Numbered from the stretch's first letter, positions 7,250 to 16,800 are shown. The stretch is DNA of 64,000 nt from Lysinibacillus fusiformis (GCF_016925635.1 NZ_CP070490.1:4594001-4658000); one strand, 5' to 3'. The notes: generated by a model from the letters alone, not told the origin. Program-made: numbers and translations.

Positions 7250-8458
7250 TTATCTAAAGATTTTATGCTCATAAAGATAGTCATAGGAAAGGTCAACAAA
7301 CAAATATTCATGCTCGTTGATGGCGATGGAGAATGTTCTTGTAATTTCTCCTGTTTCAATATCCCGATACAATTCAGAGATTTCCCCACTTTGATCGTTG
7401 CGCATTTTGATAATCGTTTGAAGGAAATACGGACGCCAGCTCCAATTTTTATTGATGGCACGTGGCTGTAGCTCCCAAATACCGTCAATTCGCATAACGT
7501 TTGGTGTTAACTGGAACCCATCCTCATTACAAATATAGAGTCGGAAGGAGTAATTATCTAATAGTTCAGCTAAATACTCTAAATGGGAGACATTGTCGCT
7601 CGTTGGTTTCACACGATGAACAATCGCCTCTAATTCCTCTCTTAATTTTTTCAACTGCAAATATTGTGCCTCCAGCATTTTCTTTTCGGAGGTAATAAAT
7701 TGCTGGCATTCTTTTTTAAAACGTTCCTTTAATATATCCTTATCAACAAAGGTCATTGCTGGATTTGCTAGGTATGGACCTTGATAAAATCTACCCCCAT
7801 TTTTCCAGGCAAATTGTAGCTGATAAACCGTTTCGATATCTTCAAATAAAAGATTCGCTCCAATTTTATAAGCTAGGCTACCAATGGCGGAAATCATGTC
7901 CGATTGAGCAGACCAAGAATCATAATTTAAATCACGTGTATTGACCTTTAAGATATGGGGTGCCAATAACGCAATATGCTCTAAATGACTTTCGGCTCCT
8001 ACTTCCTGAACGGCAATTTTCACTCCAAACGTCGTAAAATAGCGGAGGGCGTGATGTAGTTTGTTAATATCCCCGATAAAACGATGCTCTGATACGACAA
8101 GTACGATGCGCTGTAAATCTTTTTCATCTATATATTGTTGGATAATATTAAAATGACTTTCACCAAAATCTTGCATCAATAAATTTGGATTGCTTGGAAT
8201 ATAAATATCAATTTCTGGTGCAATTTCATCAATTTTAGCTAATGCCGCATGTAAAATTTTATGTTCCATATCAATTCGATATTCTTCTGGAATATCTTCA
8301 TTGTTGACAAAATCCTTTAAATTAATTTGCTGACCTTGAATTTGTAGATATCCGGAAATTTCGTAGGCAATCACCGTATGCGCATCTGCACTAAATATCG
8401 GTTGATAATACCCATGTATTTGATCTAAATTCGTTAACACTTCAATTGCGTCCATCAT
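7250..8458 (-). CDS. ykuI: YkuI-like degenerate EAL-domain protein
   Basis: The protein matches the layout of Bacillus YkuI (about 400 residues). An N-terminal EAL fold begins YYQPIFSAD, a helical linker follows at about 255-300, and a PAS-like C-terminal domain starts near 305. Where active phosphodiesterases have E-A/V-L, this reads AYEISG. B. subtilis YkuI binds c-di-GMP without detectable hydrolysis, so a sensor role is likely. I take ATG at 8458 because GGAGG lies five bases before it. An in-frame ATG at 8470 overlaps that site. It is transcribed alone. Confidence 0.87.
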   Translation of the reverse strand: MMDAIEVLTNLDQIHGYYQPIFSADAHTVIAYEISGYLQIQGQQINLKDFVNNEDIPEEYRIDMEHKILHAALAKIDEIAPEIDIYIPSNPNLLMQDFGESHFNIIQQYIDEKDLQRIVLVVSEHRFIGDINKLHHALRYFTTFGVKIAVQEVGAESHLEHIALLAPHILKVNTRDLNYDSWSAQSDMISAIGSLAYKIGANLLFEDIETVYQLQFAWKNGGRFYQGPYLANPAMTFVDKDILKERFKKECQQFITSEKKMLEAQYLQLKKLREELEAIVHRVKPTSDNVSHLEYLAELLDNYSFRLYICNEDGFQLTPNVMRIDGIWELQPRAINKNWSWRPYFLQTIIKMRNDQSGEISELYRDIETGEITRTFSIAINEHEYLFVDLSYDYLYEHKIFR

Positions 8459-8470
8459 CGAAACCTCCAA

Positions 8471-8858
8471 TATGAATAACGTTTTTATTGTTATTCAAAA
8501 ATAACATTACATTCATCATGATTAACTAAAAAAATGCTCTCTGACTGTATAATAAGTTGTTTAAAGTAAAATCGCAACTTCACTTCTCATAATTTATGGC
8601 AAATCTGTCCTAAATTTTAACGTTCAACTATTTGATTTTTATCAATGCTAACGACTTTCCTGCATAGTAGGTTGCTCCTTACGCCATCTTGTTCCTTTTA
8701 CTTAATTTTCATGTCAGTCAAGGCTGTTCTCTTATTTTGTTTCTCACTTTAATTTATGCAACATAACACAAAGACAGCCGTGATAATAGATGATCATTAT
8801 CCTATCCAAGCCAAACAATTCAGTCATTTGCCCAGTATTTAAGGACAATTTTATGAAA
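8471..8858. other. Intergenic region upstream of ykuI
   Basis: About 390 bases without a convincing gene. It must hold the ykuI promoter, but I see no strong match. An 85-codon plus-strand frame from 8790 mostly overlaps the next gene in antisense and lacks a ribosome binding site. Confidence 0.4.
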
Positions 8859-8907
8859 AAACAGTATCCCAATAGGACAACACGAGGCTCCTACTGGCAT
8901 ACTGTTT
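8859..8907 (-). terminator. Terminator of the zinc-ribbon/SPFH operon
   Basis: AAACAGTAT and ATACTGTTT, with inner pairing arms TAGGA/TCCTA, make a long hairpin. A T tract follows in the minus direction. It lies just after the stop at 8912. Confidence 0.75.
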
Positions 8908-8911
8908 ATTA

Positions 8912-10015
8912 TTATTCAGACATAAAGAAATACCAAATCAGTGCGATTACTGCTACTGATAAAATAATAGCTATCGTTACGCGAAGCGGCGAAATAGGAG
9001 CATTTCCGCCAACTCGACCCGTTTGTCCATTCACCATAAAGCGGTAAATCTTCTCCTTATAGCGGAAAGAAGATAACCAAATCGGTAACATTAAATATTT
9101 GTATGTAATATCATCATGGTTTGTGGAAAAACGCAGATTGGATACTACATCGGCACTATTTTCCCAACGAATTTTGGACGTGATCTGCGCATGGAGGTGA
9201 TCATGGATTTCACTTTTTGCTTGGCTCCAGCCATCCTGCAAACCAACACTGTAACGCTCTGATAAAAATCCAGCTACATATTGTGGTTTATAGGCCTTAT
9301 TATTAAGGAGATTAAATGGTTCGATTTTTCGCATCATGTCCCGATCATAGCGTGTCGTGGCACTCACTAAATGATCGTCTATAAATTCCTGATAAAAACC
9401 ACTTGTTGAATACCAATCTGTTTCTGTATGCGTTTTACCGTCTTTATCCGTAACTGTTCGATGACGTCCATATCTTGCGGAGTATCTGGAGCTTGTTTTT
9501 GAGTCAAACGTCCAATAAGGGAGATATACCCCTTTAAAGGCATCAGGCTTTGCACTTATTTTGGCAGCCTTTGGTGTAAACCATCTGCCTTTAATCCATT
9601 TCTGAAAATGTTCCCCTGCCTGCTTATCCGTTACTTCAAAAGCACATACGCCATTGGGTGCTAGCGTATTCTCAGCACTAGCCTCCATGACCTGATTCGA
9701 ACCGCAGTAAGGACAACTATCAGCAACCTGCAGGGCATCATAAATCGTCTCGGCTGCACAAGCTTTACAAATGACCGTCTTTTTCTCTACGCCCCAATTG
9801 AAATTTCCACGTTCTTCTGCTTTTAAGAAGTCCATTTCCTGGGCAACTTTTTCCTCTTCTTGCTCAGGTGTTGCAATTTCAGACTCAAATCCACAATACG
9901 GACAAGTCAGCTTACCTGTGGCAGGATTAAACTCAATCGATGCACCACAGGAAGGACATTCAGCATCAAAGTCAAGCTTTACTTGTTTGACATGTTCAAC
10001 TTCTTGCGTTGACAT
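8912..10015 (-). CDS. TFIIB-type zinc-ribbon membrane protein (YdjG-like)
   Basis: The 367-residue protein has two zinc ribbons, with Cys pairs at 20/23 and 38/41 and at 83/86 and 101/104. A long middle domain follows, then one C-terminal membrane helix (about 340-363). The pairing with the SPFH gene 14 bases upstream matches B. subtilis ydjG and ydjI, whose products work with PspA in the response to membrane stress. No pspA or ydjH homologue is visible here. The protein is probably tail-anchored with the zinc ribbons in the cytoplasm. The function is inferred from gene order. Confidence 0.8.
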   Translation of the reverse strand: MSTQEVEHVKQVKLDFDAECPSCGASIEFNPATGKLTCPYCGFESEIATPEQEEEKVAQEMDFLKAEERGNFNWGVEKKTVICKACAAETIYDALQVADSCPYCGSNQVMEASAENTLAPNGVCAFEVTDKQAGEHFQKWIKGRWFTPKAAKISAKPDAFKGVYLPYWTFDSKTSSRYSARYGRHRTVTDKDGKTHTETDWYSTSGFYQEFIDDHLVSATTRYDRDMMRKIEPFNLLNNKAYKPQYVAGFLSERYSVGLQDGWSQAKSEIHDHLHAQITSKIRWENSADVVSNLRFSTNHDDITYKYLMLPIWLSSFRYKEKIYRFMVNGQTGRVGGNAPISPLRVTIAIILSVAVIALIWYFFMSE

Positions 10016-10029
10016 AGGCCATCATCTCC

Positions 10030-11373
10030 TTACTTGATATCCTTTTCATCAAAAACATCGCCGCATTCAGGACAGAATTTAGGTGGATTTGCAGGGTCCT
10101 CTGGTGTCCATCCACATTTATCACATGCATAGAGTAAAGCACCAGCTGGTTTTTTAGAGCCACACTCACTGCAAAACTTCCCTTTATTCACCGCTCCACA
10201 CGTACATGTCCAGCCCTCTTCCGCCGGTTTTGCCGCACCACAATTTGAACAGAATTTCCCCGTGTTGTCATGACCACATGCACATGTCCAAGTATCAGAG
10301 GCTTTAGCTGTTTGATTTTGCATCGCAGCCTGAGCCATTTGCGCTTGCTTATTTTGCTCATTCATTTGATAAAGCTGACTAGCATTGACTCCACCAGCTT
10401 GTGCAGCCATATTCATCCCCATGAATCCTGCCATAGCCCCACCATCATTGTTGGCAGCCGCAATCATCGCTTCTGCCTGAGCACCAGTTAAATGGGCAGC
10501 AGCCATACCTGGATCACGCATGACCGCATTGCGTTGTAGTTGTTTGATCATCGCTTCGTCTTCTTCAGAAGCTTTCAGTGTACTGATGCCAAATGACACA
10601 ACAGCTAAACCACGTGTAGCAAGCCATTTTTCAGATAATACCTTATTGAGTGCGTCTGCTAATGCAACTGTATGAGCGGGTATTTCACTATAACGAACGC
10701 CACTAGCTGAAATTTGTGCAAAGGCTGGCTGTAACGCTGTCATTAATTCTGATTTTAACTGGCTATCAATGGCCTCTCGCGTAAATTCACGCTCTACATT
10801 TCCACATACATTTGTATAGAATAATAACGGATCAATGATTCTATAAGAATACTCACCATGGCAACGAATGGCAATGTCGATATCTAATTCGATATTACGA
10901 TCAATAACTCGGAATGGAATTGGTGCAGGAGTGCCATATTTATTCCCAACAATCTCCTTTTTATTAAAATAATAAACTCGCTGATCTTTAGCAGGTTCTC
11001 CACCAAATGTGAAACGTTTGCCTATCTGTTTAAATGTTTCCATAATGCCATGAGACAAATCTGAGCCGTACATAATCGAAGGTTCTGTTGATGTATCATA
11101 GACATATTCCCCAGCTTCTGAAGAAAACTCTACAACTTTCCCCTGTTCAACAATCATCATACATTGCCCTTCATTGACGGCAATAATCGAGCCATTGCTA
11201 ATAATGTTGTCATTTCCTTTATTTGAACCTCGTTTAGAAGTGCGTTTAACACCCTTAGTTACTAGAACATCTGAGGATAATGCCTCACAATAAAAATACT
11301 CACGCCATTGATCCTCTAAAACGCCTGTTAATGCCCCAACGCCTGCTTTTAATAAACCCATAAATATTCCCAC
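10030..11373 (-). CDS. SPFH-domain protein with C-terminal zinc ribbons (YdjI-like)
   Basis: The 447-residue protein has an N-terminal segment with a possible amphipathic helix, an SPFH/band-7-like domain over about 50-300, and an Ala/Gln/Met-rich linker. Three short zinc ribbons follow from about 365 to the end, with repeated WTCxCG and FCxxCG motifs. It belongs to the family once called virion core protein-like. B. subtilis YdjI, encoded next to ydjG, is the nearest well-known relative, but this protein is longer because of the extra zinc ribbons. A membrane-microdomain scaffold is likely. It is the first gene of a two-gene operon. Confidence 0.85.
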   Translation of the reverse strand: MGIFMGLLKAGVGALTGVLEDQWREYFYCEALSSDVLVTKGVKRTSKRGSNKGNDNIISNGSIIAVNEGQCMMIVEQGKVVEFSSEAGEYVYDTSTEPSIMYGSDLSHGIMETFKQIGKRFTFGGEPAKDQRVYYFNKKEIVGNKYGTPAPIPFRVIDRNIELDIDIAIRCHGEYSYRIIDPLLFYTNVCGNVEREFTREAIDSQLKSELMTALQPAFAQISASGVRYSEIPAHTVALADALNKVLSEKWLATRGLAVVSFGISTLKASEEDEAMIKQLQRNAVMRDPGMAAAHLTGAQAEAMIAAANNDGGAMAGFMGMNMAAQAGGVNASQLYQMNEQNKQAQMAQAAMQNQTAKASDTWTCACGHDNTGKFCSNCGAAKPAEEGWTCTCGAVNKGKFCSECGSKKPAGALLYACDKCGWTPEDPANPPKFCPECGDVFDEKDIK

Positions 11374-11463
11374 CTTTACATTGATGTTTAGCTTATTTTA
11401 TCATCTATCAACACTATGTAATACGCAAAATCAGACAAATTGTTTCATTTTCTTCATACTAAA

Positions 11464-11512
11464 CTAAAAAACGAGAAGTTCCTATGATGTGAATCATCAG
11501 AACTTTCTCGTT
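11464..11512 (-). terminator. Terminator after the DUF423 gene
   Basis: AACGAGAAGTTC and GAACTTTCTCGTT pair with one bulge. A T tract follows in the minus direction (11466-11470). Confidence 0.75.
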
Positions 11513-11524
11513 ACAGTGTCTTTC

Positions 11525-11899
11525 TTATGATAAGGCCGCTATTATGACAAGCACCCATGCAACAATAAATAACATTCCACCGATTGGGGTAATCGCCCCT
11601 AGCTTTTTCACACCTGTCACGGCAAGCACATATAAGCTACCAGAGAAGAAGACAATCCCTGTAAACATCAGATATCCTGCCCACGAAAGCAGACTAGAGC
11701 TTCCTAAAAGTGCCTCATTGGATAGAATGCCAAGCGCAAGAATTCCTATAGCATGATACATTTGATATTGCACAGCCGTTTCCCAAATGGCTGCATAATG
11801 TGGCGAGGCAAACTTATCCTTTAGTGCATGTGCGCCAAAAGCTCCTAAAATAACACCAAGACCTGCCAAAATCGCGCCTAAAGCTAAAAACATTTCCAT
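11525..11899 (-). CDS. ywdK: DUF423 family membrane protein
   Basis: The 124-residue protein has four membrane helices and the DUF423 signature GAFGAHALK near residue 21, then WETAVQYQMYHA and a Gly-rich TPIGG segment near the C-terminus. B. subtilis YwdK and E. coli YgdD belong to this family. Their function is unknown. It follows the thioesterase gene by 11 bases, so the two form an operon ending at the terminator near 11470. Confidence 0.88.
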   Translation of the reverse strand: MEMFLALGAILAGLGVILGAFGAHALKDKFASPHYAAIWETAVQYQMYHAIGILALGILSNEALLGSSSLLSWAGYLMFTGIVFFSGSLYVLAVTGVKKLGAITPIGGMLFIVAWVLVIIAALS

Positions 11900-11910
11900 C
11901 TATTGTTCTC

Positions 11911-12345
11911 CTATTTTGCCTCAACGGCAATTTCTTTATATTTGGCGTCCCAAGCTGGGTCAATCTTACTTAAAGATACTGGTCGCAATGTATCCTTATG
12001 CGCAAGAATATGTACGGATTGAGCTGTGGCTGCTACCGTGCCATCCTCATGTAAAATTTCATAGCCATACGTAGTTCGTAAACGATCATGCTTTTCTACC
12101 CAAGTGCGTACCGTTGCCACCTGTCCATAATGCATGGCTGCTTTATACGAAATCGATAAATCCATTACTGGCGATACATAGCCATCTTTTTCTAATGCAG
12201 CATACTCAAAGCCCGCATCACTTACAAGCTGCGTACGACCAATCTCCATCCAAATGATGTAGTTCGCATGGTACACTACGCCCATTTGATCTGTCTCCGC
12301 ATACCGTATTTCAATCTGTTTCTCACTTACAAACATTTTCTTCAC
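11911..12345 (-). CDS. Acyl-CoA thioesterase, hotdog fold (YbgC/4HBT type)
   Basis: The 144-residue protein carries the YbgC-type signature RYAETDQMGVVYHANY near residue 15. The Asp-x-x-x-x-x-x-H arrangement in it forms the hydrolytic site that cleaves acyl-CoA thioesters. The size is standard for a single hotdog domain. It starts after a GAGGTGAAG site and is followed by DUF423. The substrate cannot be judged from sequence alone. Confidence 0.9.
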   Translation of the reverse strand: MKKMFVSEKQIEIRYAETDQMGVVYHANYIIWMEIGRTQLVSDAGFEYAALEKDGYVSPVMDLSISYKAAMHYGQVATVRTWVEKHDRLRTTYGYEILHEDGTVAATAQSVHILAHKDTLRPVSLSKIDPAWDAKYKEIAVEAK

Positions 12346-12571
12346 CTCGTCCTACATTATAGCGTAAAAGTATTGATTTGGTGGGGTTTTTGCTCTATTG
12401 GAATTGGAGATTGAAAAATGTATTTGTCTACGTAATGATCTCATTCCATATATCCTTTGAAAATCGTATATTTTTAAAACAGGAAACGCTGCCAGATTCC
12501 TCGACTTTTCAATGAATGTATAACTAACCATAATTAACACACACTAATTTTGAGTGTCTCGCACGCAGTAA

Positions 12572-12859
12572 GTGAAGAAAGTAGTATTTGTTGACCGTCT
12601 TCATCTCTTATGTGTGATGATTACACCATTTTATATAATAATAGAGGTGCTTGAAGTGACTATATTCGGAAAATGTTTATATATCGCATTCTTTATCATC
12701 GTCTTTTTATTCACAACAATTTGGAACTATTTTAATAGTGGTCATTGGGCCTTGCTTGAGAATTTATTCTTTGCCTTTTGGGTAGCCAGTTTCTTATTTA
12801 TGGCCTTGCTGCTTAGAAGTAAAAAAGTTGAATCGGAAAAAGCTGATAATAGAAGTTGA
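12572..12859 (+). CDS. Small three-helix membrane protein
   Basis: A GTG-initiated frame of 95 codons with three hydrophobic helices (about 10-32, 34-52 and 60-80) and a charged tail rich in Lys and Glu. The ribosome binding site is weak. It stands alone between a divergent gene and the DinB gene. No family is recognised. Composition and length support a real membrane protein more than function. Confidence 0.55.
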   Translation: MKKVVFVDRLHLLCVMITPFYIIIEVLEVTIFGKCLYIAFFIIVFLFTTIWNYFNSGHWALLENLFFAFWVASFLFMALLLRSKKVESEKADNRS

Positions 12860-13055
12860 TATACCTATTTAATGATATTTTCTATTGTTTAATTATTTCC
12901 TACAATTTATTCATTTGCTGTGGCATCTACAAGCTGCAGCTTTTTTATTGTTGCACCAACTTCATACAAAGCTTGTCAGTACTAGTATTTTATCCGTACA
13001 TTCAAGCCTCAAAATGATATACTATTCAAAAAATACTTTGAAGAAGGGAACGTGA

Positions 13056-13517
13056 GTGATGGAGGCTAAGACCATCTTATTAGATCAATTTTTAGCTAAT
13101 GCGAATGACCGTAGTTGGTATATCTCATTTTATGAAGTCGTTGAAGGGCTATCTGAAGCAGAAGCCTTTTGGAAACCCGATCCTTCTAGCCATAGTATGG
13201 CTGAAATTGTCCAGCATTTAATCTATTGGAATGAAATTTGGCAAATACGGTATAGGGAGAATCAAGTGAAGGCCCCATCCCAAACGAATAATGCAAATAC
13301 GTTTCTTGTTAAAGATGAAGTAACTTTCTATGAATTGAAAGAAAAGTTATTCCATATCCTGCTGCAATGGCAAGATTTAATTGAGGAAGAGCAACTTTTA
13401 TCTATCGTAAATGGATACCCCGTAAAAGCGGAATGGTGGGCCATCCTATCGAATGCCGCGACTCACAATGCCTATCATATTGGACAGCTCGCTTATTTAC
13501 GTAAAATGGAAAAATAG
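13056..13517 (+). CDS. DinB/YfiT-like metal-binding four-helix protein
   Basis: The 153-residue protein has the DinB layout, with His in IVQHLIYW near residue 51 and two His in ATHNAYHIGQL near the C-terminus. These three His bind a divalent metal in the family. Members include thiol transferases and unknown proteins. The adjacent GTG and ATG at 13056/13059 are both possible starts after GAAGGGA. It is probably monocistronic, with a weak hairpin and T run at about 13540-13570. Confidence 0.85.
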   Translation: MMEAKTILLDQFLANANDRSWYISFYEVVEGLSEAEAFWKPDPSSHSMAEIVQHLIYWNEIWQIRYRENQVKAPSQTNNANTFLVKDEVTFYELKEKLFHILLQWQDLIEEEQLLSIVNGYPVKAEWWAILSNAATHNAYHIGQLAYLRKMEK

Positions 13518-13618
13518 ACATTTATATGTTATAATCTCAGAGTAGGGCTAATAGTAATAGTCCTATTTTTGTTTGCTGCCGCTTATTTAACTCAAATAAC
13601 ACCAAAGGAAGATGCAAT

Positions 13619-13909
13619 GTGAGCCTAGAAGAAATTACACAAATTTATTCATTTTACTTCTTCACGACACCCATTTTAATAAGGTTAATTGTATTTAATT
13701 TTATTTTCAAAGAACACAAACATACGATGGCTATTTTATTGGATGCTATTGTTTTAGTATCAACTACTATATGGTTAATATTGATTAGAGAAGTCATTTT
13801 CCCTTTGCCTTCATTAACTTTAAATGTATTTAGTGTACTATACATCCTATTGATTATTGACATTTCTATTAATTATTATCGCTTAAAAAGGAAGAATTCC
13901 TTGAAGTGA
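13619..13909 (+). CDS. Small three-helix membrane protein
   Basis: The 96-codon frame starts at GTG with AAAGGAAG upstream. It has three hydrophobic helices (about 12-30, 37-56 and 65-84) and a basic tail, so the C-terminus is probably cytoplasmic. I do not recognise a family. It resembles the other small membrane proteins around 12.6 and 14.4 kb in size and layout but not clearly in sequence. Confidence 0.6.
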   Translation: MSLEEITQIYSFYFFTTPILIRLIVFNFIFKEHKHTMAILLDAIVLVSTTIWLILIREVIFPLPSLTLNVFSVLYILLIIDISINYYRLKRKNSLK

Positions 13910-13952
13910 ATAGCCCAATTTATACATATAAACAAGCTCTAAGCAAAAGAAA

Positions 13953-13977
13953 AAAGCATCTCTCGTCAAGATGCTTT
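13953..13977 (-). terminator. Bidirectional-looking terminator
   Basis: AAAGCATCT and AGATGCTTT form a 9-bp stem with a T tract in the minus direction. It sits just beyond the stop of the small gene at 13985. Confidence 0.75.
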
Positions 13978-13984
13978 CACTTTA

Positions 13985-14146
13985 CTATTGGGGCAATTCT
14001 TCTAGTGATTTTTCAAATTCAAGTATATGTCCATCAACTTTTGCTCTTTCTAGTTCCTCAATAAATTCTTCCTTACGCTCATCAAGTCTGGAGTCAAGTG
14101 TGTTTTGATAACCCGGAAATAGATTGTAATCTACTGGTTTCCCCAT
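13985..14146 (-). CDS. 53-residue hypothetical protein
   Basis: An ATG preceded by AGAGGTG opens a 53-codon frame beginning MGKPVDYNLFPGYQ. The middle is highly charged and helical (DERKEEFIEELERAKVDG) and the end is acidic. The good ribosome binding site, protein-like composition and directly following terminator make it a likely real gene. No family is recognised. It may be a small soluble helical protein. Confidence 0.65.
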   Translation of the reverse strand: MGKPVDYNLFPGYQNTLDSRLDERKEEFIEELERAKVDGHILEFEKSLEELPQ

Positions 14147-14390
14147 AAGTTCACCTCTTATTCTCAGCTTTTTTATTTATTATAGGGTATATTGATATTT
14201 TCTGACAATTATTTATATCATTTTTGATTACAAGGACCGACAAGCCAACACAACTGAAGACTCATAAAAAACACCTACCTATACTTAATTGCCCATAAAA
14301 TGATGCCCTTAATTCTAGAGAACAAGCGATGTCATTTATTTTGTCATCACTTCTGAAAGTACAATTTCCATAAACTTTGTTGATGACCCC

Positions 14391-14687
14391 CTAATCTCCC
14401 CTCACTTTTTTTACGGAAAATAAAATCAAATTTACTATATTTAAAAAGAGAATAACTAAAAACATATAAAAGGTAGTTGGGTCTCCGCCTGAGGGCACTT
14501 CATCCGCTATGTATCCAGAAATAATCATCAGTGCCCCTGATACGATACAGGAAATTATTGCTAATACACCTATCGTATATCCATTGACAATAGGCTTTTT
14601 TAATAAAATTAAAAATAATGTAATGAACAAACTAAGTAGAAAAATACCCATTGATAATTTTATATAATAAAAAACATCTACTAACAT
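14391..14687 (-). CDS. Small three-helix membrane protein
   Basis: Three hydrophobic helices are clear over about 98 residues, with a short Gly/Asp/Pro-rich loop between helix 2 and helix 3 and a basic C-terminus. I take ATG at 14687 because AAGGAG lies seven bases upstream. An in-frame GTG at 14696 abuts that site. No family is recognised. A stretch of about 240 bases on its 3' side holds nothing clear. Confidence 0.6.
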   Translation of the reverse strand: MLVDVFYYIKLSMGIFLLSLFITLFLILLKKPIVNGYTIGVLAIISCIVSGALMIISGYIADEVPSGGDPTTFYMFLVILFLNIVNLILFSVKKVRGD

Positions 14688-14917
14688 TTCATCCACTCCT
14701 TTTCACGTTAGACGTTTCCAGCTATTATAGTTTTATCTATTTCCCCTTACTTTTCCAAGCACTTCCTCCACTAGTAGATATGATGCAAAATCTTAAGAAA
14801 TCTTCATAATTATTCTCAATAATTATTAATAATTACCATTTACAATAAGAAAAGTCGACAATATTACATCAACAGAAAATCAATTCATCAGATTAACATA
14901 GTTAGGAGCATCTTGTC

Positions 14918-16342
14918 TTGGGCGTTACAGATATTATGAATAACATTCGGATTTTAATGTTGCCAGTCATCCTTATTATTGGCGCTGAGTTCTTACTCAT
15001 TGCACTTTATTATTTCCTTTATTATAAAAAACACCAGTCCGATCGAAAAAAAATAAACATAAAGCAACTGATGCTTGGAGCACTCTTTATCGGCTATATT
15101 GTATTTGTGTGTGAGCTAACGATTATTGGTCGCGGTTCTTCCCATTTCATGCAAATGAATCTTCAACCATTCAGTGGTTATATAGATGCATGGAAGAAAT
15201 ACTCGTTACGAGATCTTCAAAATTGTATTTTTAATATTTTCATGTTTGTGCCACTAGGCGTTTTTTTACCTTTACTTTTCTCTAAATTTAAATTGTTTAA
15301 GTGGCTTCTTCCTGTAGTAGTGATTGCAACTTTATCCATTGAAACGTATCAAACACTCACAGGAGCGGGGATTTTTGAGCTTGATGACTTAATCAACAAC
15401 TCGCTTGGCGGGATTATTGGATACCAGTTATACCGACTTGGGACTTCTATTGTTCAGCATAAAAAAATAAAAGTGAAAAGTTTGATCGGAAACCTAGCCA
15501 TTCCTCTCATGATGAGTTTGATTTTTATTGGCATGATGATTGTCTACGCTCAAGAGGAATTTGGTCATTTAGCAATTAATGCCTACACAAAATCAAATAT
15601 GTCGGATGTTGATGTAACCACCTCATTAGATTTACATACAGCATCTACCGTTGCCCCCGTGTATAAAAAAATAATTCATACAGATGAAGTTGAGACTTTG
15701 TTGCAAAAGAAATTTGATTTATCAGAGTTAAGTCGGCAGGATATTAGTGGTGATCGTGAGCTCTTATTGAAAGATAAAGCCGAGAACTCGTATACGCTAT
15801 ATATTAATTCAGAGGGAAATTGGTCGCTAACAGACGATCTTTATACGCCCGTGCAACCTTCTTTAGCTGTGCAAGAGACACTTGTGAAGAAGGCAAAGAG
15901 TATGATGGATGAGCTTTCTCTCCTTCCTAAAGATGGGGAGTTTACAGCTTTGGATAATGGCGTATTTGAATGGACGCTTCCTGACCAAGCTGAATTGAAC
16001 CAAGATTATTGGCTTGGTGAAGTAGAGCTCGGTTTGAAGCCAGATGGTAGTTTGTATTCATTATCGTATAATATTCATGAGCATCAATTGATCCGTGAAG
16101 TAAATATTTTGTCACCTGCAGAGGTGTATGAGCGAATTAAGAAGGGCGAATTTCCACAGATAAAATATAATGCACTCGTAACAGAAGAAGAACTGTTGAT
16201 AAAAAAAGGCGATCAGCTTACTGTTGATTTAATAGAGCTCTCGTATATGTATGATACAAAAGATTTCTATCAACCCATATACAGAGTTTCTGGTACATTC
16301 AATGGAAAAAGTTGGTTCACATTGATTCAGGCGAGAAAGTAG
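14918..16342 (+). CDS. VanZ-family membrane protein with a large extracytoplasmic domain
   Basis: The N-terminal half has five to six membrane helices and the VanZ signature, NIFMFVPLG near residue 107 and LDDLINNSLGGIIGY near 155. A further helix near 195-210 leads to about 260 residues of soluble sequence that should lie outside. That part resembles tandem PepSY/YcdB-like regions but I cannot assign it firmly. VanZ proteins affect lipoglycopeptide resistance and envelope processes. A TTG at 14918 follows TAGGAG. ATG at 14936 is an alternative. Confidence 0.8.
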   Translation: MGVTDIMNNIRILMLPVILIIGAEFLLIALYYFLYYKKHQSDRKKINIKQLMLGALFIGYIVFVCELTIIGRGSSHFMQMNLQPFSGYIDAWKKYSLRDLQNCIFNIFMFVPLGVFLPLLFSKFKLFKWLLPVVVIATLSIETYQTLTGAGIFELDDLINNSLGGIIGYQLYRLGTSIVQHKKIKVKSLIGNLAIPLMMSLIFIGMMIVYAQEEFGHLAINAYTKSNMSDVDVTTSLDLHTASTVAPVYKKIIHTDEVETLLQKKFDLSELSRQDISGDRELLLKDKAENSYTLYINSEGNWSLTDDLYTPVQPSLAVQETLVKKAKSMMDELSLLPKDGEFTALDNGVFEWTLPDQAELNQDYWLGEVELGLKPDGSLYSLSYNIHEHQLIREVNILSPAEVYERIKKGEFPQIKYNALVTEEELLIKKGDQLTVDLIELSYMYDTKDFYQPIYRVSGTFNGKSWFTLIQARK

Positions 16343-16366
16343 CTTTTTTGATACCGCTAACTAAGG

Positions 16367-16397
16367 AAAGCCCAGACTTGATACTGGGCTTTCTTTT
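16367..16397 (+). terminator. Terminator after the VanZ gene
   Basis: AAAGCCCAG and CTGGGCTTT pair perfectly over 9 bp, followed by a T-rich run. Confidence 0.85.
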
Positions 16398-16418
16398 TAT
16401 ATGAGTTGAAACAGTTAA

Positions 16419-16775
16419 TTTCTCTTTCAACATCTCAAACTTTGGACTACTTCTAACAAAACGGTTAGCCCATCTGGGAATGACTTTGTCGTTCAAAATG
16501 ACGGTGTCTATCAAATCACCATTTCGATTAATGCGCAAGCAACAGCAGCCCCTGATCCTGATCAACCATTTTTCACAGTGAGCATTACCGTCAATGGTCA
16601 ACCGATTTTTCTAAACGGCATTGCAGTCTTTAATGTTGTCAATAGAAGTAGCTCGGCCTATGTGGTCCAACCTATATTAGCCGCAGGGGATTTGGTGGGA
16701 GCCAGTGCAGCTTCAGATTCCTTCGTCGCTAGTTATGCTAACCGCTCCTTAACGATTGTTCAATTGAGTGGTTAG
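16419..16775 (+). pseudogene. 5'-truncated BclA-like C-terminal domain
   Basis: From just after an in-frame TAA at 16416, a frame of 118 codons runs to TAG. It contains GVYQITISINAQATAA, FFTVSITVNGQPIF, LAAGDLVG and SLTIVQLSG. This is the beta-rich C-terminal trimer domain of BclA-type collagen-like spore surface glycoproteins. The collagen repeats and N-terminus are missing and there is no start codon with a ribosome binding site before an internal GTG at 16578. It is best read as a remnant left by deletion. A terminator-like hairpin follows. Confidence 0.75.
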
Positions 16776-16800
16776 ATTAAAAGTATATAAAGGACAGTAG

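Noticed and set aside
8790-9047. 85-codon plus-strand frame
   Set aside because: It overlaps the terminator and the 3' end of the zinc-ribbon gene in antisense, and has no ribosome binding site.
12352-12540. 62-codon minus-strand frame before the thioesterase gene
   Set aside because: Atypical composition and no ribosome binding site. It occupies the promoter region of the thioesterase gene.
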